A program made the position numbers and the translations under genes. From Pelosinus fermentans (lineage in GTDB: Bacteria > Bacillota > Negativicutes > DSM-13327), in assembly GCA_002434245.1 (NCBI GenBank), contig DJJR01000052.1:1-50147 (forward strand): DNA of 50,147 bases. Direction: 5' to 3'. This document shows positions 44,254-50,147 of the stretch, one piece after another. Each line of letters opens with the position of its first letter. The stretch's first letter is position 1. A model generated the notes under the pieces. That model saw nothing but the letters and a program-made list of their open reading frames with translations, was not told the DNA's origin and searched no databases.

Positions 44254-44271
44254 TCACAAGTGGTACGGTTC
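44254..44271 (-). other. Candidate SCC-type attachment site in the rlmH 3' end
   Basis: The last codons of rlmH (GAACCGTACCACTTGTGA, encoding EPYHL-stop) occupy the position of the staphylococcal SCC attB, whose consensus ends TATCATAA-x-TGA. SCC recombinases cut here and leave rlmH intact. The sequence differs from the staphylococcal core (TACCAC instead of TATCAT), so the match is positional rather than exact. No second copy was found in the window. Confidence 0.35.
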
Positions 44272-44733
44272 TCCCCGATTAATCTTAAATGCCCGATAAA
44301 TCTGCTCGACTAATAGCAGTCGTATCATTTGATGAGTAAATGTCATTTTGGAAAAAGATAACCTTTCTTTTGCAGCTTTTAATAGCTCCGAGGAAAGGCC
44401 GAAGGCGCCTCCGATGATGAAGGTAATATCACTTTTTCCAGAAACGCCTAAATCACTTATTTTTTCTGCAAGTTCTTCTGAGGAAGCTTGCTTGCCGATG
44501 ACGTCAAGGATGATGAGATGGCTGCTTTCTTTTACGTATCTTAGCATGCGCTCTCCTTCTTTGAGCAGTACTTTCGCTTTCTCAGCATCAGAAGGATGTT
44601 CAGGCATACGTTCTTCGTCAACTTCAATGATAGTCAAGCGGCAATAAGGCGTGAGGCGCTTGACGAATTCGGCAATGCCCATGGATAGATATTTTTCTTT
44701 AATTTTACCAACAGCAATAATTGTAATTTTCAT
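44254..44733 (-). CDS. rlmH: 23S rRNA (pseudouridine-1915-N3)-methyltransferase RlmH
   Basis: 159 aa, full length. SPOUT-fold methyltransferase (orfX/YbeA) acting on helix 69 of 23S rRNA. Motifs: KITIIAVGKIKEKYL start, YCRLTIIEVDEE, LDVIGKQASSEELA, the SAM-binding knot FIIGGAFGLS, and the MTFTHQMIRLLLVEQIYRAF with RGEPYH close. Its ATG abuts the htrA stop with no gap (TAA then ATG), so it is translated by coupling. Its 3' end faces the accessory island. Confidence 0.98.
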   Translation of the reverse strand: MKITIIAVGKIKEKYLSMGIAEFVKRLTPYCRLTIIEVDEERMPEHPSDAEKAKVLLKEGERMLRYVKESSHLIILDVIGKQASSEELAEKISDLGVSGKSDITFIIGGAFGLSSELLKAAKERLSFSKMTFTHQMIRLLLVEQIYRAFKINRGEPYHL

Positions 44734-45849
44734 TTACTGCTGCGTCGGCATTTCTTCTAAAAGTACGTTCACAGCCTGCTGATTACCTTTACGAAGAATC
44801 GTAACACTCACAGTATTGCCAACTGCCTGCTCGTCAACCGCTCCTCTTAGGTCAGCCACACTATTGACTTCAGTGTCTCCTATCTTCAAGATCACATCAC
44901 CTTCTCTAAGACCAGCCTTATCTGCTGGTCCTCCCTTTGCGATTTGCAGCAAATAGACTCCTTTATCAATGGTAAGCTCATACCCATAACTCGCAGCTGT
45001 ATTGCGATCAAGTATGCCTACGCCTAGGTAAGCTCTTACTACACGTCCTTTTTCAATAAGAGATTGTAAAATAGGTCTAGCAGTATTAACCGGAATCGAA
45101 AAACCAATACCTTCTACACCTGCAACTGCTATTTTTGCACTGTTAATCCCAATGACTACACCATCAGCATTTACCAATGCTCCACCCGAATTTCCTGGAT
45201 TAATAGCAGCATCGGTTTGAATCAGTTTAAATTTTCGTTCTCCAATCTCAATAGAGCGATTCAGCGCACTAATAACCCCAGCAGTCACACTCCCCTTAAA
45301 CTCCAAACCAAGGGGATTACCAATGGCAAGCGCCGGTTCACCAACCAATAAACTGTCTGAGTCCCCAAGAACAGCTGTGGGCAAACCAGTAGCTTCTACT
45401 TTTACGACGGCCAGGTCAGTAGCAGGATCAGCCCCTAATACTCGCCCGGCAAGCACCCGTCCATCTGCTAGAGATACTGTAATTTCCTGAGCATTTTCTA
45501 CAACATGATTATTGGTGGCAATATATCCATTCCCATCAAAAATGACTCCTGAGCCTACACCTTGCTCTACAAGTTCTTTACGATTAAAAGAGTTTCGAGC
45601 ATAAGCTTTATTCGTAATCCCCACAACTGCTGGACCGACAGTCTGTGCAGCTCTCACCAAAGGCGTATTGCGCGCCTCAGACACTTGGGCCTGCGCCGCA
45701 GGTTCCTGTAGTAAACCTTGTATCGGCGTCATATTTTGCGGTGTAGATTTCGATAAAAACCTGCCGCCATAACCTAAGACTAAACTGCCGCCAATCAGCG
45801 CTCCGATAACTGCAATTAAAAATATCTGTCCAATTTTTCGATTCATCAT
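44734..45849 (-). CDS. htrA: HtrA/DegP-like serine protease with PDZ domain
   Basis: 371 aa. An N-terminal membrane anchor (residues 8-29) is followed by a periplasmic/extracytoplasmic trypsin-like domain with triad H115 (ATNNHVVENA), D145 (ATDLAVVK) and S221 (GNSGGALVN). A single C-terminal PDZ domain (about 275-365) contains the KGGPADKAGLREGDVI motif. It degrades or refolds damaged envelope proteins. It lies 9 bases after the MBL-fold gene and directly abuts rlmH, so the three form one operon. An ATG pair at the start makes the exact first residue uncertain by one. Confidence 0.97.
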   Translation of the reverse strand: MMNRKIGQIFLIAVIGALIGGSLVLGYGGRFLSKSTPQNMTPIQGLLQEPAAQAQVSEARNTPLVRAAQTVGPAVVGITNKAYARNSFNRKELVEQGVGSGVIFDGNGYIATNNHVVENAQEITVSLADGRVLAGRVLGADPATDLAVVKVEATGLPTAVLGDSDSLLVGEPALAIGNPLGLEFKGSVTAGVISALNRSIEIGERKFKLIQTDAAINPGNSGGALVNADGVVIGINSAKIAVAGVEGIGFSIPVNTARPILQSLIEKGRVVRAYLGVGILDRNTAASYGYELTIDKGVYLLQIAKGGPADKAGLREGDVILKIGDTEVNSVADLRGAVDEQAVGNTVSVTILRKGNQQAVNVLLEEMPTQQ

Positions 45850-45858
45850 CCTGCCCCC

Positions 45859-46635
45859 TTAGAAGTTACTACTCACTGTACGATCAGGATAGGTTATATG
45901 CAATTCAATTTCTGAGCCAATTTTTAAGCCCTGCTCTTCTAATATAGCACTTACAGTGCTTTTTGCCAATTCAGGATTATTATTTTCCCTACTCATGTGA
46001 GCTAAGAATACCTGCATGTTCGGCTTCCTTTTTAACCGTGCTAACGTCCACGCAGCATCTACATTGGATAAATGCCCGCGATTACTTTTGATGCGACGCT
46101 TTAAATGCCAGGGATATGCTCCATTTTCCAACATGTCTAAATCATGATTACATTCTAAAACTAATACATCACTTAATGCAATTGCCTCTATTACTGTATC
46201 TGTAACAAAGCCAATATCAGTAACCACACTACATTTACTGCTTCCATTATAAAAACGAAAGCCGACTGGATCTGCTGCATCATGAGAAATACTAAATGGT
46301 TCCACTCTGACTTGTCCAATAGTAACTTTCTCCGATAAATTCTGGCAGCAAAGATCAGGTATAACATCACGGCAGTACATCGCCCGCCAAGTATAAGGGC
46401 TGGCATATACAGGCAAATTGTACTTTTTAGTCATAGTCGGCAAACCACTAACATGATCTCTATGCTCATGTGTAATAAATACCCCATCTAACTCTTCGAT
46501 ATCCGTACCCAAAGCAGCTAAGCTTTGTTTAATACGTCTGGTGCTGATCCCTGCATCCACCAATATTTTAGTATGTTTAAAATCTAAAAAAATGGCATTG
46601 CCTGTACTGCCACTCGCTAAAACATGAACTTTCAT
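45859..46635 (-). CDS. walJ: WalJ/YycJ-type MBL-fold metallohydrolase
   Basis: 258 aa. Metallo-beta-lactamase fold with the metal motif HEHRDH (56-61), an upstream LASGSTGNAIFL and VDAGIS, and later ECNHDLDML and FLAHMSREN histidine ligands. YycJ/WalJ proteins accompany the htrA gene and the WalRK two-component system in Firmicutes and affect cell-wall/DNA-repair coordination; here walRK are not in the window. First gene of the walJ-htrA-rlmH operon, with a 9-base gap to htrA. Confidence 0.92.
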   Translation of the reverse strand: MKVHVLASGSTGNAIFLDFKHTKILVDAGISTRRIKQSLAALGTDIEELDGVFITHEHRDHVSGLPTMTKKYNLPVYASPYTWRAMYCRDVIPDLCCQNLSEKVTIGQVRVEPFSISHDAADPVGFRFYNGSSKCSVVTDIGFVTDTVIEAIALSDVLVLECNHDLDMLENGAYPWHLKRRIKSNRGHLSNVDAAWTLARLKRKPNMQVFLAHMSRENNNPELAKSTVSAILEEQGLKIGSEIELHITYPDRTVSSNF

Positions 46636-46783
46636 ATATTCTCCTTTAATTAGACTTGATGTAATGTATATTCGAGTATTTTAACGGCACTACTTGTAAA
46701 TTTACAGTAAAAACTATATAGTATTATATCAGAAAAGTTCTTATGATTTAACCTTTAATTCTATAAAAGAGGGATTCTATATA

Positions 46784-48337
46784 ATGGAAGATCAACGTAA
46801 AGCTAAAAAACAGCTGATTGAGGAACTGATTTCATTACGCCAGCAGCTTGCAAATCGGAACGCTGCACCAACGCCCTCCTGCCCTCATCATAGTATGGAT
46901 GAGCCACAGAGTGATTCTACCCTTATCCCAAAACCACATGCTTGTTTATGGGAAGGAGAATTTAAATCCTTAGTAGAGAATTCTCCTGATGCAATTATTC
47001 GTTTTGATAAAGATTTGCGATTTTTATATGCAAACAAAGCTGCTCTTAACGTAATGAAAATACCATTAACATCCTGCCTAGGAAAAACGGTCACTGAATT
47101 AAAATTTCCCAGAAAATATTATAGCTTGTGGAAATCACAGGTTGAGGCCATATTTAGAACTAAACAGCAAGCAAAATTTGAAGCGGAATTTACGAATAGT
47201 AAAGCACATCACTTTTACTATCATGCTCGTCTTGTTCCTGAATTTTCTCTAGATGGTTCTGTTTTTTCGGTTTTGTGCACTTTGCGCAATATTGATGAAT
47301 TGAAAAAAACAGAATTAGAGCTAAGAGCCAGTGAGTTTCGTAATCACAAACTATTATCATCTCTGCCTGACTTTTTATTTTATCTCTCCAACGAAGGCGT
47401 TTATTTAGATTATCATGTAACCAATCCCGATTTATTATATAAGCCTCACAACAGCCGTATCGGCAAACATCTAACAGAAGTGCTCCCAAGTAAACAAGCT
47501 CAGCAATTTATGTCTGAAATAAAATGCGCCATCAAAACTGGGAAAATCAAAAGTGTTGAATACCAGCTGCCCATTAATGATACAATCTGCTCAATGGAAG
47601 CGCGTATCATGACTTATGATAAAAACAGTGTCCTGGTTATTGTCAGAGATATTACAGAGCTCAAACATTTGCGGCAAGAACTTACCCGTCTTGATCAGCT
47701 GAATCTAGTGGGAGAAATGGCCGCCACAATTGGTCATGAAGTACGAAACCCGATGACAAGCGTCCGAGGATTTTTACAATTTCTTAGCTATAAGGAAGAA
47801 TGTCATAACTTTAAAAATTATTTTCAGCTTATGATTGAAGAACTAGATCGTGCTAATTCTATAATTAGTGATTTTTTATCTTTAGCGAAGAATAAACAAG
47901 TCCAATTAGAAATGCAGAATTTGAATACGATTATAAAGACTATTGCTCCTTTACTGCAGTCCAATGCGATTATATCCAATAAAACCCTTCATCTAGACTT
48001 AAACCCCATACCGGATTTGCCTCTTGACTCTAAGGAAATCCGTCAGCTTCTCTTCAATCTAGTTTATAATGCGTTGGATGCTATGCCGCCCCATGGAAGT
48101 ATCACTATAAAATCCTTCGTGGAAAAAGGCCAGGTCATATTAGCCATCCAGGATGAGGGCATCGGCATTCCGCCAGAATTGATCGAAAAGTTAGGTACCC
48201 CCTTTTTTACCACTAAAGAAAAAGGGACGGGCTTAGGACTAGCCGTCTGCTATCGAATTGTTGCCAGACACAAAGCAACCATTGAAATTGATACTTGCTC
48301 TCAGGGCACTACTTTTTTTATAAAATTTAATCAATAA
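46784..48337 (+). CDS. PAS-domain sensor histidine kinase (Spo0A-phosphorelay type)
   Basis: 517 aa, no transmembrane segment, so cytoplasmic. An N-terminal coiled coil (1-28), two PAS domains (about 60-175 and 185-290), then HisKA with the phosphoacceptor H318 in GHEVRNPM, and HATPase_c with N-box LLFNLVYNALDAMP, G1 DEGIGIPP and G2 KGTGLGLAV. This architecture and the VRGFLQFL sequence after the H-box match Kin-type sporulation/phosphorelay kinases of spore-forming Firmicutes. There is no adjacent response regulator, as usual for orphan Kin kinases. Divergent from the walJ operon. Confidence 0.95.
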   Translation: MEDQRKAKKQLIEELISLRQQLANRNAAPTPSCPHHSMDEPQSDSTLIPKPHACLWEGEFKSLVENSPDAIIRFDKDLRFLYANKAALNVMKIPLTSCLGKTVTELKFPRKYYSLWKSQVEAIFRTKQQAKFEAEFTNSKAHHFYYHARLVPEFSLDGSVFSVLCTLRNIDELKKTELELRASEFRNHKLLSSLPDFLFYLSNEGVYLDYHVTNPDLLYKPHNSRIGKHLTEVLPSKQAQQFMSEIKCAIKTGKIKSVEYQLPINDTICSMEARIMTYDKNSVLVIVRDITELKHLRQELTRLDQLNLVGEMAATIGHEVRNPMTSVRGFLQFLSYKEECHNFKNYFQLMIEELDRANSIISDFLSLAKNKQVQLEMQNLNTIIKTIAPLLQSNAIISNKTLHLDLNPIPDLPLDSKEIRQLLFNLVYNALDAMPPHGSITIKSFVEKGQVILAIQDEGIGIPPELIEKLGTPFFTTKEKGTGLGLAVCYRIVARHKATIEIDTCSQGTTFFIKFNQ

Positions 48338-48374
48338 CTACTTGTCCGATGACAACTAAGTCTCTAGATAGTGC

Positions 48375-48418
48375 GACTAAGATTCAGGTGGAGTGAAAAC
48401 TCCACCTGAATCTTAGTC
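48375..48418. terminator. Shared terminator overlapping the mutase stop codon
   Basis: A 20-bp perfect stem (GACTAAGATTCAGGTGGAGT at 48375-48394 with 48399-48418) and a GAAA tetraloop, followed on the plus strand by TTCTTTATATT. It ends the plus-strand kinase gene and contains the last two codons and stop (48413-48415) of the convergent phosphohexomutase. Confidence 0.9.
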
Positions 48419-49768
48419 TTCTTTATATTGGGATGGTAATGCATTCATTACCGCCACTCTTATATTTTCAGGCAGGGCGTATAACAATGTATCAATAATC
48501 TCCCGCAAACGTTTTGCTGATTTAGATTCGAAGCGCAAAGTAAATAACGGCTCTGTAACAGAGGCGCGAATCATCCCCCAACCATCTTGAAATTCAATTC
48601 GCACACCATCAATACGGTTCGGTTTATACACTGCTAATTTTTCGGCTACAGCATCTAAAACTGCTTCTTTATCCGTCCCCTTATACGTAATCCGGATATC
48701 AGGGGTAAGAATATAATTAGGAATTTCATCCACAAGCTTCGCCAGGGAACCATGAGCAGCAACAAATTCACATACCTTTAACCCTGCAAACATGCCATCA
48801 TCGTAGCCCAGTTCACGAAAGAAGAAGTGCCCGCTGATTTCCCCGGCAAATAACGCCTTCTCTTGTATAAAAGCAGCTTTACTAAAGGTATGTCCGGCTC
48901 TTGCCATGACAGGTCTGCCACCAGCTTTACGAATTTCCTCGGGTGCAACCATGGAACATTTCGCATCATAAATAATCGTTCCTGGCTGCTTCTCAAGATA
49001 ATATTGAGCGATCAATACAATGATATCATCATTATCAACGGCACGTCCATTTTCATCAACAAAAGCCACTCGATCTCCGTCACCATCAAATGCTACACCT
49101 AGATTTGCACGACTTTCCCGAACCTTTTCTCCAAGTCCCTGCAAATTTTCAGCCAAGGCTGGGTTAGGCGAACGATTTGGAAAATTTCCATCGGGCTGAC
49201 AATATAATTCAATTACATCATAACCTAACTGCCTGAACAATTGTGGTGCAATCTGAGAGGTAGCTCCATTACCGGCATCGACCACCACTCGCAATTTACT
49301 TTTCTGAGCTAAAAGCACAGTAGATGAGATATACTCATCCACAATGGGCAATGCGATGATTGTGCCTTCACCGACAACACTCACACCCTCTTCCACCATT
49401 TGTTTTATTTCTAAGATATCCTCTTCGGTTACAGGCTGATCACCAAATACCAGCTTAAAGCCATTGTAAGGAGCAGGATTATGAGAAGCAGTAACCATGA
49501 CCCCACCCATTGCCTGCATCACTTTTTGCGCATAATAAAAAACAGGAGTGGCTACCGTCCCAATATCAATGACTTCGCAGCCTGATCCCACCAGCGCTTT
49601 AATTAATATATCTTTTAAAATTGGCGTGGATAAGCGAACATCACCGCCTACTACTACTTTTTTGCCAGCTAATTTAACGCCCACTGCCAAGCCGATTTTG
49701 TATGCGATCTCCTCTGTCAATTCACTACCTGCAATTCCCCGAATATCACATGCATGGAAAATTTTCAT
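48413..49768 (-). CDS. Phosphomannomutase/phosphoglucomutase
   Basis: 451 aa. Alpha-D-phosphohexomutase family: catalytic phosphoserine loop TASHNP with S95, the metal-binding DGDGDR motif (about 232-237), the sugar-binding loop GEISGHFFF (about 310), and the C-terminal phosphate-binding RASVTEPLFTLRFE. It interconverts hexose 1- and 6-phosphates (mannose and probably glucose) for cell-envelope sugar synthesis. Whether it is manB- or pgm-like cannot be told from sequence. Its stop codon lies inside the shared terminator hairpin. Confidence 0.94.
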   Translation of the reverse strand: MKIFHACDIRGIAGSELTEEIAYKIGLAVGVKLAGKKVVVGGDVRLSTPILKDILIKALVGSGCEVIDIGTVATPVFYYAQKVMQAMGGVMVTASHNPAPYNGFKLVFGDQPVTEEDILEIKQMVEEGVSVVGEGTIIALPIVDEYISSTVLLAQKSKLRVVVDAGNGATSQIAPQLFRQLGYDVIELYCQPDGNFPNRSPNPALAENLQGLGEKVRESRANLGVAFDGDGDRVAFVDENGRAVDNDDIIVLIAQYYLEKQPGTIIYDAKCSMVAPEEIRKAGGRPVMARAGHTFSKAAFIQEKALFAGEISGHFFFRELGYDDGMFAGLKVCEFVAAHGSLAKLVDEIPNYILTPDIRITYKGTDKEAVLDAVAEKLAVYKPNRIDGVRIEFQDGWGMIRASVTEPLFTLRFESKSAKRLREIIDTLLYALPENIRVAVMNALPSQYKED

Positions 49769-49913
49769 AAAATCAAGTATTCTCCCTTCAGAACATTATT
49801 ATGGCTATTGTAGCATTTAAGGACAAGTAAGTACAATCTACAGTCACTTTTTTCTCTTCTTTAACATAGGATAATCTAAAGAAGATTTGACTAAAACAGT
49901 AGGGGGAATCAGA

Positions 49914-50105
49914 TTGGCTAGTCCTGAAAAGATGATTAAAATGCTACTAGAGGAAATTCATCAAATTACATTACCATTAGCTACCATTGTAAAGAATCAG
50001 GAAATCCTCATTATTCAAAATAAGCAGGTCATCGAATTATTAGAGCAAATTCGCATTTCTAGAAGCGAAGACGACGACGAAGAGGAAGAAAACGAAGAAG
50101 ATTAA
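49914..50105 (+). CDS. Small hypothetical protein with acidic tail
   Basis: 63 aa using the TTG after AGGGGG; an earlier in-frame TTG at 49887 has only a weak AAGAAG site. A central amphipathic helix (about 5-45, IHQITLPLATIVKNQEILII) is followed by a tail of Asp/Glu. Not recognised. The acidic tail suggests a small regulatory or binding protein. Confidence 0.65.
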   Translation: MASPEKMIKMLLEEIHQITLPLATIVKNQEILIIQNKQVIELLEQIRISRSEDDDEEEENEED

Positions 50106-50147
50106 ACAATCGCCTTACAACTATAGAAATAGAAAAATAGCAAGCGA

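Noticed and set aside
1..50147. CRISPR arrays, rRNA or tRNA genes
   Set aside because: No regularly spaced direct repeats and no tRNA- or rRNA-like stretches were seen on either strand.

Overview
The window looks like a chromosomal segment of an anaerobic Negativicute (Pelosinus/Sporomusa-like). I infer this from the gene style of the right-hand backbone block (WalJ-type hydrolase, HtrA, RlmH, PAS sensor kinase, phosphohexomutase), the Firmicute-type Shine-Dalgarno sequences and the frequent TTG/GTG starts. No 16S or tRNA gene is present, so the genus is an inference. Bases 44254-50147 are ordinary backbone. Bases 1-44253 are AT-rich, almost entirely on the minus strand, and made of accessory modules separated by gene relics.

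Layout from left to right. (1) 195-1946 encodes a single-chain DUF262/DUF1524 (GmrSD-like) restriction protein. (2) 2263-7579 is a tightly packed five-gene operon of unknown function. Two of its proteins carry nuclease-like (D/E/Q)xK motifs, two are glycine-zipper membrane-like proteins, and one is a YkgJ-type cysteine-cluster protein. (3) 7640-10050 holds a 46-bp perfect palindrome, a gene relic, an IS110-family insertion with a possible bridge-RNA stem-loop, and a RAYT/REP-type transposon remnant. (4) 10050-14500 holds a trypsin-like protease, small hypothetical genes (one frame-disrupted), a protein with two related helix-turn-helix-like repeats, and a small excisionase-like protein. (5) 15139-28885 is a complete type 4 BREX operon: XRE regulator, a 1004-aa protein joining RNA-polymerase alpha-CTD-like repeats to a sigma region 4-like helix-turn-helix, then brxP, brxC, pglZ, brxL and a small zinc-ribbon protein. 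(6) 29130-33675 holds small genes and relics, DUF1643, a lipoprotein and membrane proteins. (7) 33903-43529 is a mobility and replication core: a C-protein-like XRE regulator, two tandem large serine recombinases, a small conserved partner, a short RadC, and a P4-type primase-helicase.

The mobility core lies directly downstream of rlmH. In staphylococci rlmH (orfX) is the attachment gene of SCC elements, which also use paired large serine recombinases, carry a replicative helicase and often carry DUF1643. I therefore read much of 1-44253 as an SCC-like, rlmH-integrated defence island in a non-staphylococcal host. The far attachment site was not found and probably lies outside the window.

The most unusual items are the uncharacterised five-gene operon and the alpha-CTD/sigma4 fusion protein that heads the BREX operon.
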